A stretch of 56,092 nt of DNA, from IMG/VR virus record IMGVR_UViG_3300021959_000049, positions 1-56,092 of that record. One strand, written 5' to 3'. A model generated the notes under the pieces. It was given only the letters and a program-made list of their open reading frames with translations, did no database searches and was not told the DNA's origin. The position numbers were made by a program, and so were the translations under genes. This DNA is from a virus. Positions 1-6,658 of this stretch are shown in pieces (the stretch's first letter is position 1; each line of letters opens with the position of its first letter).

Positions 1-126
1 TCTCCTTGACGGGCTCAGCCTTCTCGCCAGCACGACGACCACCACGCAGGACATTGTCGATCTCGCCACCATTACCGAAGTAGATGGAGCGGGCCTTGAT
101 CTCACCAATAGCGCCACGACCAAGGC
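1..126. repeat. Direct repeat of the contig end (circular overlap), left copy
   Basis: Bases 1-126 are identical to 55958-56083. The reading frame over the joint stays open, so this is best explained as one locus reported twice by an assembly of a circular or circularly permuted genome. A true terminal repeat inside a gene is possible but less likely. Confidence 0.9.
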
Positions 127-373
127 GAGCGCTGATCTGCCCCCACGACATGCTGTGCTTGTCGCGCATTCGAACGATTGCCTTCTGTAGCGTCGCCGCT
201 GATGCCTCTGGGTCGATGAGGTCAGACTCTTCGACAGTTGCGCACTCGTGCAGGAAGATCGCCTTGCCGACAGTCATGCTGTTGGCTTCTGCGATCTCGG
301 CCCACTTGAGGCCATCCTTGCGGGACTTGACGATTCCCTTGACAAGGGGATCTTTGATGTTTACTGCTGCCAT
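1..373 (-). CDS. Double helix-turn-helix protein with Lys/Ala-Pro tail, N-terminal part (crosses the contig junction)
   Basis: The ATG at 373-371 follows a good AGGAAGG ribosome site. The frame runs to base 1 and continues without a break at 55957 down to the stop at 55719, giving a 203-aa protein once the 126-bp overlap is merged. Two segments look like helix-turn-helix units: one around residues 21-45 (LKWAEIAEANSMTVGKA) and one around 74-95 (MSWGQISARLGRGAIGEIKAR). The second resembles the SWG-[ED]-IATT unit of the two paralogues at 8986-9564 and 10151-10732. The function is unknown; DNA binding, perhaps as a regulator or nucleoid-like protein, is inferred. It has its own promoter (413-441) and a hairpin behind the stop. 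Confidence 0.85.
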   Translation of the reverse strand, partial: MAAVNIKDPLVKGIVKSRKDGLKWAEIAEANSMTVGKAIFLHECATVEESDLIDPEASAATLQKAIVRMRDKHSMSWGQISARLGRGAIGEIKARSIYFGNGGEIDNVLRGGRRAGEKAEPVKE

Positions 374-412
374 TTCGGGCTGCCTTCCTACTATTGGATA
401 TTACGTCTGGTC

Positions 413-441
413 AGTATATCCCAGACTTGTGACTTACACAA
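413..441 (-). promoter_or_regulatory. Candidate promoter P0 for the junction gene
   Basis: On the minus strand there is TTGTGT, a 17-bp spacer, then TATACT (complement of 413-418). The -10 is identical to that of the promoters at 5016, 6465 and 8549. A 6-bp inverted repeat (GTCTGG 405-410 with CCAGAC 421-426) spans the -10. Confidence 0.5.
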
Positions 442-916
442 TGTTGAGGAACTCATGCAGATCGATGAGTTCGAACTTGTCTCTACGGTTGCAGAACCAC
501 AGTAGTGGCCTGTCGTCTTCTTCTCGGTTGACCCACTCTTGAGCGAACCCAACAATGGCACCTTCGATTGATGGCCACACACTTCCGTCTGGAGTTAGGT
601 GATACTCGTGCGGACCTTCGTGACTAATGACCCAATCTTCCGGGTCGGGTTCGTGGTCAAACTCGTATCTATTGCACAACGATTCCCAAACAGTCATGAA
701 CGCGCTCTCAGCATCCAACGGATACGAAACTCGGGTCATTGGACCCTCGCCCTTGCAGTATTCGATGATGTGAACGTGCTCACCTTCAATGTAGAGACCT
801 GCCCAGCCTAGGCCAGTCATGTTTCCACAATGATCGTCAGGTTCGCGGCTGTAGTAAAGAGTCTGGGTGATCAGACCGTTGAATTTCAATGGTGTCCTTG
901 CTGTACCTTCGCCCAT
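434..916 (-). CDS. Hypothetical protein, 160 aa
   Basis: Not recognised. It is an acidic, soluble protein rich in Trp, His and Glu, with no membrane segment and only scattered cysteines. The ATG at 916 follows GAGGGAG about ten bases upstream, and the start overlaps the end of the upstream gene by 31 bases. It is the last gene of the long 4.0-0.4 kb run before promoter P0. Confidence 0.75.
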   Translation of the reverse strand: MGEGTARTPLKFNGLITQTLYYSREPDDHCGNMTGLGWAGLYIEGEHVHIIEYCKGEGPMTRVSYPLDAESAFMTVWESLCNRYEFDHEPDPEDWVISHEGPHEYHLTPDGSVWPSIEGAIVGFAQEWVNREEDDRPLLWFCNRRDKFELIDLHEFLNIV

Positions 917-1224
917 CGGCGTAGCTCCCTCATGGTATCTGTATAGTTCTTAGATGTTGGACTGTCCCGCAGTGGCGGGAGTCCCAGTATACGCCGCACG
1001 GTCACGAGAAGCTCGTTGCGAATCCCGTGTACCGTGAGGCCGAACTGCTCTCGTTTCAGTTGCCGCAAGATCACGTCAACTGCTGCGAGATCAAGGGTCG
1101 AGAACCCAGGCGCATTGTCCTTCAACGTCCCAATGTCGGGGTCCAGGTGGCGGGAAGCTATTACTTCTTCCTCGTCGTTTGCACCCTGGCCATTCGCACT
1201 CGTCACTGAGATCTCTTCCGTCAT
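886..1224 (-). CDS. Hypothetical protein, 112 aa
   Basis: Not recognised. The N-terminus is acidic and the C-terminal half is basic and predicted helical (around VDVILRQLKREQF and MRELRRWAKV). The nearest GGAG lies about 20 bases before the ATG, too far for normal use. The bases between them can form a TCGTC/GACGA hairpin that leaves only 7 bases between stem and start. The first 134 bases overlap the zinc-ribbon frame 1091-1387. Confidence 0.65.
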   Translation of the reverse strand: MTEEISVTSANGQGANDEEEVIASRHLDPDIGTLKDNAPGFSTLDLAAVDVILRQLKREQFGLTVHGIRNELLVTVRRILGLPPLRDSPTSKNYTDTMRELRRWAKVQQGHH

Positions 1225-1387
1225 AGACGATTCGTCGCTTGACGACTCCTACGACTGAAGATGGTAGCTCTCGCTGCAAGAAGCAGCAATGTTCACAGTG
1301 CAACTGAAGGGGCGGGCCACTCTGCTTGACTGACTTGATCTGGTTGAGCTCTCCGCAGTTGTTGCAGTAGAATCTAGGACCTGAAAT
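1091..1387 (-). CDS. Small zinc-ribbon protein, possibly with an ATT start
   Basis: The frame contains two CxxC pairs (C8-C11 and C31-C34 counted from the proposed start), typical of a zinc ribbon. No ATG, GTG or TTG sits behind a ribosome site. Instead a near-perfect AGGAGG lies six bases before an ATT codon (1387-1385), just where the previous gene stops. An upstream ATG at 1432 in the same frame has no visible ribosome site and would lie inside the neighbouring gene. The C-terminal third overlaps 886-1224, so the true end is uncertain. Confidence 0.45.
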   Translation of the reverse strand: MSGPRFYCNNCGELNQIKSVKQSGPPLQLHCEHCCFLQRELPSSVVGVVKRRIVYDGRDLSDECEWPGCKRRGRSNSFPPPGPRHWDVEGQCAWVLDP

Positions 1388-1625
1388 GCTCCACCTCCTG
1401 AATCGTCTCTGAGATCTCTGCAGAGGTGGCATCTTCGCCTAGGTGGTCAATGATGTCTTCCATAGCTGCGTCTAGGAAGTCCTCGAGGGCTTCAGCAGCA
1501 CCGCAGTTGCTACAGATCTCAGTCTCGTTGTCCTTGCGGGAAAGGGCTCCGGGATACAGACCCCGGCACTCGTCGTTGGGAATGCCGCCACCGCATCGGG
1601 GGCACTTGTGGGGAAACCTACTCAT
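1374..1625 (-). CDS. Small zinc-finger protein, 83 aa
   Basis: Cysteines at C8-C11, C20 and C38-C41 in the order CPRCGGGIPNDEC ... EICSNCG match a small zinc protein common in actinobacterial phages. Its role is not known to me. The second half is acidic and helical. The ATG at 1625 is preferred over the upstream TTG because it overlaps the stop of the preceding gene (1618-1791) in the usual coupled way. Confidence 0.8.
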   Translation of the reverse strand: MSRFPHKCPRCGGGIPNDECRGLYPGALSRKDNETEICSNCGAAEALEDFLDAAMEDIIDHLGEDATSAEISETIQEVEHFRS

Positions 1626-1791
1626 CTTCAATGTCTTCCTCGTCGATTACTTCTGCAAAGGGCTGGAAATGTTCCAGGGCCATGTCGAACAGTTCATGCT
1701 CGTCAGGCTCTTCGTAATCTACGACTTCTGTCGTGCCAAAGTCACCGACGAAGTCGCAGGTGAACTTGATGGTGTACCGCTTCTTACTCAT
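1618..1791 (-). CDS. Small acidic protein, 57 aa, paralogue of the next gene
   Basis: A short frame starting MSKKRYTIKFTCDF and ending in an acidic DEEDIEDE tail. It shares the plan [KR]-x-x-I-[KE]-[FY]-TC-[DN]-F-[VL]-G ... TEVV with the gene at 1784-1963, which it overlaps by 8 bases. The pair looks like an old tandem duplication. The function is unknown. Confidence 0.75.
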   Translation of the reverse strand: MSKKRYTIKFTCDFVGDFGTTEVVDYEEPDEHELFDMALEHFQPFAEVIDEEDIEDE

Positions 1792-1963
1792 CTACGTCAC
1801 CGTCGACTTCCTCTACGACATGCGCCATAGGTGAGAAGTGAAACATTGCAAGCTCTTCGAGCAGCCAGTCATCTGGCGGGTTGCCGTCGGGGGTCTCGAC
1901 CACTTCTGTTCCGTAGTGACCAAGGAAGTTGCAGGTGTATTCGATTAGCCATTTCTTAGCCAT
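1784..1963 (-). CDS. Small acidic protein, 59 aa, paralogue of the previous gene
   Basis: Starts MAKKWLIEYTCNFLG behind AGGAAAG and ends in an acidic VEEVDGDVDE tail. The sequence pattern and length match the neighbour at 1618-1791. No known domain is recognised; a small beta-rich protein is likely from the alternating hydrophobic residues. Confidence 0.75.
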   Translation of the reverse strand: MAKKWLIEYTCNFLGHYGTEVVETPDGNPPDDWLLEELAMFHFSPMAHVVEEVDGDVDE

Positions 1964-1979
1964 TTTACTTTCCTATTCT

Positions 1980-2105
1980 CTAGAGACTCAGATCGATCCA
2001 CAGGGCCAGGACTAGCAGACCTAGTTCCCAACCCAGGAGGCCGAACATCAGGACGATTGCTGCGTCAGGCGCGATATCTGCTACCTGACTAAGGAACTTG
2101 ATCAC
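1980..2105 (-). CDS. Small membrane protein, 41 aa
   Basis: The GTG at 2105 overlaps the stop of the ribbon-helix-helix gene (GTGA), indicating translational coupling. Residues 15-37 form one strongly hydrophobic helix (AAIVLMFGLLGWELGLLVLA). The function is unknown; single-helix phage membrane proteins of this size can be lysis or exclusion factors, but nothing here decides that. Confidence 0.6.
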   Translation of the reverse strand: MIKFLSQVADIAPDAAIVLMFGLLGWELGLLVLALWIDLSL

Positions 2106-2293
2106 TTCAGCAGACCTTTCTCCTCAATCCAGTTCTCAATCAAGTCCTGAATGATCTTGTTACGGCTGATCTGGTTGCGATGCGCATAGTCATCTAGCGG
2201 GTCCATCATGAACCGTGGCATACGCACCTGAAACTTCAGGCGGTCTTCCCACTGCTCGCGGGTCTTCGGTGCTGGGTACGTCTTCTTGCTCAT
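2102..2293 (-). CDS. Ribbon-helix-helix (Arc/MetJ-type) DNA-binding protein, 63 aa
   Basis: Residues 19-60 fit the Arc-like fold: a beta strand (FQVRMPRF), then helix A (DPLDDYAHRNQ) and helix B (SRNKIIQDLIENWIEE). Proteins of this fold bind as dimers and often occupy tandem short operator boxes; MetJ uses 8-bp boxes. That makes this gene one candidate reader of the 8-bp TTC arrays near 8.7 and 9.7 kb (inference). The ATG overlaps the preceding stop (ATGA). Confidence 0.85.
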   Translation of the reverse strand: MSKKTYPAPKTREQWEDRLKFQVRMPRFMMDPLDDYAHRNQISRNKIIQDLIENWIEEKGLLK

Positions 2294-2529
2294 TGTGTGT
2301 CACCCTCCTCGGGAAACAGGTTGTTGTATTCATCGTCCACTTCGTGGAACTTGTGTTGGTAGAAGTTCGGGTCTTGCATGGGGTCAATGATGATGCCGGA
2401 CCGCTCAAGATCTTTGAGTCGCTTAGCTTGACTTCTGTCACTGCAAACCCAGATCAAAAGCAAGCCCAGCATCATCAGAACGACCACAAAGCCCGTTCCG
2501 ATGATTGCTGGGATCACTAGGTTGTTCAT
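2290..2529 (-). CDS. Small membrane-anchored protein, 79 aa
   Basis: The N-terminal segment, residues 4-28, is one transmembrane helix (VIPAIIGTGFVVVLMMLGLL). A charged cytoplasmic-type tail of about 50 residues follows, with acidic clusters (EVDDEYNNLFPEEGD). The function is unknown. It is coupled to the ribbon-helix-helix gene by a 4-base overlap. Confidence 0.7.
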   Translation of the reverse strand: MNNLVIPAIIGTGFVVVLMMLGLLLIWVCSDRSQAKRLKDLERSGIIIDPMQDPNFYQHKFHEVDDEYNNLFPEEGDTQ

Positions 2530-3047
2530 CTGACTGCTGTTCTCACATAGTCAACTTCGGGGCGAGCTGCCACTCGCTCAAGGTGCTTCAGGCAAAGATG
2601 CACACGCTCGTCTTGGCGATCATCTCGGTATCGGATCTCCGTGATGCGACCAGGCTGAGAACAAGAGTTCTGAAAGCAGTCGCTGAAGATGTTCAGGGAA
2701 AGGTCGCGCTCTGGAGTCACGGGGAACTTGATCCTGCCAGTAATGATGCCGAAGTAGCAGTCATCACAGAACAACAGGTCGAAACCGTAATCCTTGTGAG
2801 CCCAGACCATCTCCCAATGCGAACGGTCGTAGCCGGTGTCTTCGTCTACCTTGAGAACGGGTCCGACTCCTGCGTTGCATTCGCTGCAATGGTAGTGATC
2901 CATGTAGGGCAACGGACCATCTTCGTAAGGTCCAGAAGCCTGTGGGACTTCATTCCAGCCGACCGCAGCAGGCAGGTACTCGATCCAGGGTTTGCTCTTG
3001 GCACGAATGGCCTGCAAGCGCTCCCGAAGAGTCGGGTTTCTGGTCAC
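2526..3047 (-). CDS. Zinc-ribbon protein of unknown function, 173 aa
   Basis: Two CxxC pairs (C54-C57 and C94-C97) suggest one zinc site, and further cysteines lie near the C-terminus (residues 125-155). The GTG at 3047 overlaps the preceding stop (GTGA). There is no membrane segment and no catalytic motif I recognise. Confidence 0.7.
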   Translation of the reverse strand: MTRNPTLRERLQAIRAKSKPWIEYLPAAVGWNEVPQASGPYEDGPLPYMDHYHCSECNAGVGPVLKVDEDTGYDRSHWEMVWAHKDYGFDLLFCDDCYFGIITGRIKFPVTPERDLSLNIFSDCFQNSCSQPGRITEIRYRDDRQDERVHLCLKHLERVAARPEVDYVRTAVR

Positions 3048-3220
3048 ATTGACCTCCTCTCGGCAACGATCTTGCCGACCTCACGGATGAACACGAGCGG
3101 GTACTTGTCCCGATCGAACATGATGTTCATGGTGTGCTCGGCTTGTTCGATGTTGGGCAGGATCTGCCAGTCGGCGGCATCCATGCCGTCATGGGCGATC
3201 ACTATGTAACGCTGACTCAT
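3044..3220 (-). CDS. Hypothetical protein, 58 aa
   Basis: The start at ATG 3220 (MSQRYIVIAHDGMDAADW) is chosen because it overlaps the upstream stop (TGATG). The longer frame to 3250 has no ribosome site. A small alpha/beta protein with no recognised family. Confidence 0.65.
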   Translation of the reverse strand: MSQRYIVIAHDGMDAADWQILPNIEQAEHTMNIMFDRDKYPLVFIREVGKIVAERRSM

Positions 3221-3669
3221 CAGAACAACTCCGAGTTTTCCATGTGCCACTTCAGCGTGCGGATGTCACGCTCGTCCAGGCCAGCCTGAATGAAGTCCTC
3301 GCCGAAAGTGCTGCACACCAGCACCGTGCCGAACATCACGGCTGGCTCCTTGTTGGTCAGAAGGTAGACCAGCTCCATGAACCGTGTGTTGGGCAGGTCT
3401 TTCTGGTTGTAGAGCGCCTCGTCGTCGTAGATCATCGCAAAGTCTTTGTCGATGTACGCGAACTGGATCGTGCTGACGTTTCCGTACGACGGCATGATGA
3501 TCTCAGGCTCGTACGTGCTATCAGTGAACACAGGCTTGGAGCTGATCAAGTTGCGCCAGCCGTCAAGATCTGGCTCGGTGATCATCTCGATCAGGTGGAT
3601 CGGGCCAAGGTTGTCCGGTGGAACCTTGAGCATCTTGCAAGGGGTCGGGAACGTCTTGCGTTCATTCAT
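3220..3669 (-). CDS. Hypothetical protein, 149 aa
   Basis: Not recognised. A mixed acidic protein with hydrophobic strands (AVMFGTVLVCSTFG) and no membrane helix. The ribosome site is AAAGG, shared with many genes of this arm. It starts just behind the tiny frame 3662-3748. Confidence 0.7.
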   Translation of the reverse strand: MNERKTFPTPCKMLKVPPDNLGPIHLIEMITEPDLDGWRNLISSKPVFTDSTYEPEIIMPSYGNVSTIQFAYIDKDFAMIYDDEALYNQKDLPNTRFMELVYLLTNKEPAVMFGTVLVCSTFGEDFIQAGLDERDIRTLKWHMENSELF

Positions 3670-3748
3670 TGGTCATTGCCTTTCTCTCGGAAATTTTGAT
3701 GTAGCGATCAAGTGCTGCGTATGCGATCGCATAGGCAGCGAGCTTCAT
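3662..3748 (-). CDS. Possible micro-protein, 28 aa
   Basis: A short frame (MKLAAYAIAYAALDRYIKIS) fills the gap between two genes, and its stop overlaps the start of 3220-3669. It has a hydrophobic N-terminus. The ribosome site is weak, so it may be only a leader that carries the AAAGG for the next gene. Confidence 0.35.
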   Translation of the reverse strand: MKLAAYAIAYAALDRYIKISERKAMTNE

Positions 3749-3756
3749 GAGTGAGG

Positions 3757-4053
3757 TCACTTGATCTTGGCGAAGACGTCGGATGCGTCTTGGGTGAAGT
3801 AGTTGTCATTGTTCGTCAGCAGGGTCTGCACGACGGGTTCGCCGACGGCGTCTTCGTGCATCACGCCCAAGCAGCGATCGGCGTCGTCGGAGTCGAAGAT
3901 GCCAAGGGCTGTTCGGCTGTCCATGACCTTGCCGGTCACGGAACACGTGATCAGCTTCTCGACACGCATCGCAATGTCGAGCGCACGGTCGGCTTCGTCG
4001 GTGGTGATTCGGTGCTGCATGGCAGCGTCGATGATCATCTGGGTGGTGTTCAT
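3757..4053 (-). CDS. Hypothetical protein, 98 aa
   Basis: Not recognised. A soluble, acidic, mostly helical protein with a short central segment (CSVTGKVMDSRTALGIFDSDD). The ATG at 4053 follows a purine-rich site and lies 12 bases behind the DUF2786 gene. Confidence 0.7.
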   Translation of the reverse strand: MNTTQMIIDAAMQHRITTDEADRALDIAMRVEKLITCSVTGKVMDSRTALGIFDSDDADRCLGVMHEDAVGEPVVQTLLTNNDNYFTQDASDVFAKIK

Positions 4054-4065
4054 TGTTGTTGCTTT

Positions 4066-4977
4066 CTACTGGTTGATAGATGTCTGGCCGAGATTGGCTC
4101 GGCGTCCTTGAGCCTTACCGGCTCGGTACGCACCACCGTTGAGGTTCCGGTAGCGAGTCTTGGCGATCGACTTGGTCTTGGTCGATGTCACTTCAGTTGG
4201 CTTCGGCGTCGGGTAGCGCTCCTCGAAGAACTCGTCAAGCGCGTTCTTACGGTCGACGAGAACCAAGCCGACCTCCTCGCCCTCGTCGCGTGAGTTACGC
4301 AGGTCACGAAGTCGTGTGGAGATCTCGTTCACGTAGCCGCTGCCGAAGTCACGGCGATAGTAGCGCAGTGAACTGCTGACTTGGCGATCGATGCCGTTGG
4401 CGTCTGCCCACTTCTTGTAGACATTCGTCCAGCGCACGCCATGCTTGCGTTCCCACGGGTGATCCATGTATTCGAGCCCGAGTGCTTTCAGGCGCTTGAG
4501 CCAGATGTCTTTCCAGGTGTAGCCTGACGACTTGAAGGCGTGCAGGTTTTCACCCTCGTCGAGATCTTCGCGCCACACGGGACTCATGTTCGCAAGAATG
4601 TCGACGTACAGCGAAGTGAACAAGATCTCGAGAAAGTCTAGATCCTGAGGCCAGCCGACGCAGAGCCGCTGCAAGCGGTCCTTCTGGTGCGTGAACGGAG
4701 CTGGCCTGACGCCGATGTGCATCGCAAGCGTACTGAACAGCGAATACAGGTTGTCGTTGAAGTCGAAGTCGTACTCGACTAGCGGGAACGAGATGTTCCG
4801 TAGCTCAGGTTCGCGACCCTTGCCGTCCTCCAACGCTTCGAGCATAAACAGCTCGATCGTGTGCTTGCGCATGAGTTCCTCAGCCTTGTTGAAGAAGATG
4901 TCTTTCTCATGCGGGTTCTTGGTGTTGTTCGCTTTGTCAAGCAGACCCTTGACTTTGCGAAGTATCTTGTCTTCCAC
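4066..4977 (-). CDS. DUF2786-family protein, 303 aa
   Basis: Residues 3-42 match the DUF2786 pattern (KILRKVKGLLDKANNTKN ... AEELMRKH). The middle region is helical with Trp and Tyr, and the C-terminus is basic, rich in Lys/Thr (residues 255-300). The family occurs in phages and bacteria, often with DNA-associated genes; its biochemical role is not established. The GTG at 4977 is chosen because the arm-wide AAAGGCAA ribosome site precedes it. The upstream extension to 5115 runs over promoter P1 and is rejected. Confidence 0.85.
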   Translation of the reverse strand: MEDKILRKVKGLLDKANNTKNPHEKDIFFNKAEELMRKHTIELFMLEALEDGKGREPELRNISFPLVEYDFDFNDNLYSLFSTLAMHIGVRPAPFTHQKDRLQRLCVGWPQDLDFLEILFTSLYVDILANMSPVWREDLDEGENLHAFKSSGYTWKDIWLKRLKALGLEYMDHPWERKHGVRWTNVYKKWADANGIDRQVSSSLRYYRRDFGSGYVNEISTRLRDLRNSRDEGEEVGLVLVDRKNALDEFFEERYPTPKPTEVTSTKTKSIAKTRYRNLNGGAYRAGKAQGRRANLGQTSINQ

Positions 4978-5015
4978 CTCATTGCCTTTCGTAGATGGTA
5001 GCTGGTAGATATACG

Positions 5016-5044
5016 AGTATACCACAATGCGCCACGTTGCGCAA
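5016..5044 (-). promoter_or_regulatory. Promoter P1 with embedded inverted repeat
   Basis: On the minus strand: TTGCGC, 17 bp, TATACT. A perfect 7-bp inverted repeat (CCACGTT 5032-5038, AACGTGG 5044-5050) covers the -35, which suggests a repressor site. Its core resembles the palindrome in promoter P2. Confidence 0.7.
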
Positions 5045-5051
5045 ACGTGGT

Positions 5052-5429
5052 TCAGTCCTCTTCGTCGTGATGTGGATACGCTCTCGATGGCATGGTTCCT
5101 ACTGCCTTCTGGCATTCTGGCGGGAAGTCACAGTCGGACTGATCGCACGATGGGCACGAAGCCGGATCGTAGTCAATTCCTGCAACACCTTCTGCATAAG
5201 CCTGCTCGATTTGCAGATCCACTAGGTGAAGGTAGCTCAGCTCGATCCAATAGGTGTCGTCGCCATCTTCAATCTCAAACAGATTCACGTTGTTGTTTCG
5301 AAGGTAGTATCCGGTGATGCCATCCATTTCGAAACCGGCAAGATCTGCGATGCGCACAGCCAGCTCAATCTCGAAGCGGCTCATCTTTTCGACGGGCACC
5401 ATTCTTGAGTTGATCATCTTCTGCCTCAT
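5052..5429 (-). CDS. Cys-rich C-terminus hypothetical protein, 125 aa
   Basis: The start at ATG 5429 (MRQKMINSRMVPVEKMS) overlaps the preceding stop by one ATGA. The body is alpha/beta and ends with CPSCDQSDCDFPPEC, a likely metal site. I know of no family. Promoter P1 begins directly behind its stop. Confidence 0.7.
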   Translation of the reverse strand: MRQKMINSRMVPVEKMSRFEIELAVRIADLAGFEMDGITGYYLRNNNVNLFEIEDGDDTYWIELSYLHLVDLQIEQAYAEGVAGIDYDPASCPSCDQSDCDFPPECQKAVGTMPSRAYPHHDEED

Positions 5430-5935
5430 GCGAGTGACCAGTTCTTGTCTGGATCGTGCAATCGAAGGCACTCGTGATGCGCGTAGGCGGTTCGGTCGGC
5501 TGCTGGGTGAGCGATCTCGCACATGTCCGGATCGGCATCGGGCAGCCAGCGTTCGGAGTAGTTGCCCGTGTCTGGAACCCAGCCTTCACGCACCTCCAGC
5601 GTGCTGTGACAGAAGTGGCAGAGGATGATGCCACGTTCTTCCATCTCTCGCAGCTCGTCTTCGCTGAAGAACGCGCCATCGGGACCGACGTAGTATTCGA
5701 GCGACCAGTCGTGCGACTCGTTCTGATACCAGACCACACCGATTCGGGTGAAGCGCATGTAGGAGTCGAACTTGTCCATCCAGAGCTTGGTTCCACCGTC
5801 ACCGATGGTGATCCGGAACGACTTGCCATCGGCTCGCCCTGCGTTCTCTAGCATGACGTGCTCTGCCAGGTTCAGCATCTGGCGCTGTTGGATCATCGAG
5901 TGATCCGCTGAGTATTGAATCAATGGTTGTTTCAT
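5426..5935 (-). CDS. Hypothetical protein with CxxC/His cluster, 169 aa
   Basis: The ATG at 5935 (MKQPLIQYSADHSM) is the true start; longer frames are read-through of the next gene. The N-terminal half is beta-rich with many aromatics. The second half has CHFCH near residue 105 and later Cys/His residues (DPDMCEIAHP, AHHEC), suggesting a treble-clef or similar zinc site. No family name can be given. Confidence 0.75.
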   Translation of the reverse strand: MKQPLIQYSADHSMIQQRQMLNLAEHVMLENAGRADGKSFRITIGDGGTKLWMDKFDSYMRFTRIGVVWYQNESHDWSLEYYVGPDGAFFSEDELREMEERGIILCHFCHSTLEVREGWVPDTGNYSERWLPDADPDMCEIAHPAADRTAYAHHECLRLHDPDKNWSLA

Positions 5936-5940
5936 ATTTC

Positions 5941-6429
5941 CTATCCTTGGTAGAAGGTCTGGTCGTCCATGTTCGGCCACCAGTAGCTTGGCTCCTGATC
6001 GGGCGCAGGACACGGCTCGTCGAAGAACGGATCGTAGTGGTCGGGCAGCTTCCACATCAGCTTGAGCCGATGCGACTCGTGGAACTTGGGTTCGCCGAGC
6101 CACCACGGATCTTCGGCGGCAAAGCTGAAGCGACCCTGGTGCTGCAAGATGGCGTCGAATCGGTGCAGCCACTCGCTGCACTTCGTGTTGTCGTAGCCGC
6201 GACGTTCCCACTCGTCGCACATCGCGGAAACGTACCAGAACAACGAGGGTTCGTAGCCACGCCACATTCGTGTGGCTGGGTGGTTGGACCAGCCGGAAGG
6301 CGACTGGGGATCGGGATCAAGAAGCGCGTTCATGATCTGGACACCTTCGACTCGTTGTTTGCCGAGCCGTTGGCGATCAAGCACTGCTGCACTTTCGAAG
6401 AAGTCAGCGTGCGGGAGGAAGGTTTGCAT
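5941..6429 (-). CDS. MSMEG_6728-type protein (related to pyrimidine-dimer DNA glycosylase fold)
   Basis: The sequence MQTFLPHADFFESAAVLD, then RLGKQRVE near residue 25, WSNHPATRMWRGYE near 50, CDEWERRGY near 75 and a C-terminal HESHR...YWWP follow the MSMEG_6728 family of Actinobacteria. Pfam places that family near pyrimidine-dimer glycosylases. A role in base excision or damage binding is inferred, not shown. The start at 6429 follows AGGAACC, with promoter P2 just upstream. Confidence 0.8.
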   Translation of the reverse strand: MQTFLPHADFFESAAVLDRQRLGKQRVEGVQIMNALLDPDPQSPSGWSNHPATRMWRGYEPSLFWYVSAMCDEWERRGYDNTKCSEWLHRFDAILQHQGRFSFAAEDPWWLGEPKFHESHRLKLMWKLPDHYDPFFDEPCPAPDQEPSYWWPNMDDQTFYQG

Positions 6430-6464
6430 TGATAGGTTCCTAACTATTAGCGGAGGGGAAACAG

Positions 6465-6494
6465 AGTATAGCACATTGACGCAATGTGCCGCAA
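6465..6494 (-). promoter_or_regulatory. Promoter P2 with embedded palindrome
   Basis: On the minus strand: TTGCGG, 18 bp, TATACT. The spacer holds an 8-bp inverted repeat (GCACATTG 6471-6478, CAATGTGC 6482-6489) whose core matches the one at P1, so both promoters may answer to one repressor. Confidence 0.7.
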
Positions 6495-6598
6495 GTCGTG
6501 AACCGAGCCACTTCTGCTAGAGCGAACTCGGTCGAAATAAAATCTGCGACTAGAACTTTTGACGAAAGCAGTTCTGTCACAGCGAACGTAGGGCATAG

Positions 6599-6631
6599 AA
6601 CGACCCCGGCCCAGAACGAACCGGGGTCGTT
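6599..6631 (-). terminator. Hairpin behind the gene 6659-7042
   Basis: A perfect 11-bp stem, AACGACCCCGG with CCGGGGTCGTT, and an 11-base loop. No clear T run follows on the minus strand. The gap 6430-6658 otherwise holds promoter P2 and no gene. Confidence 0.65.
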
Positions 6632-6658
6632 GAATAGACGAAGTTGGCGCTGCGTTCG

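Noticed and set aside
1-126. Genuine terminal direct repeat of a linear phage
   Set aside because: The repeat lies within one uninterrupted gene across the joint and its right copy ends in a fold-back artefact; circular assembly overlap explains it better.
4978-5115. N-terminal extension of the DUF2786 protein
   Set aside because: It runs through promoter P1; the GTG at 4977 has the arm-typical AAAGGCAA site.
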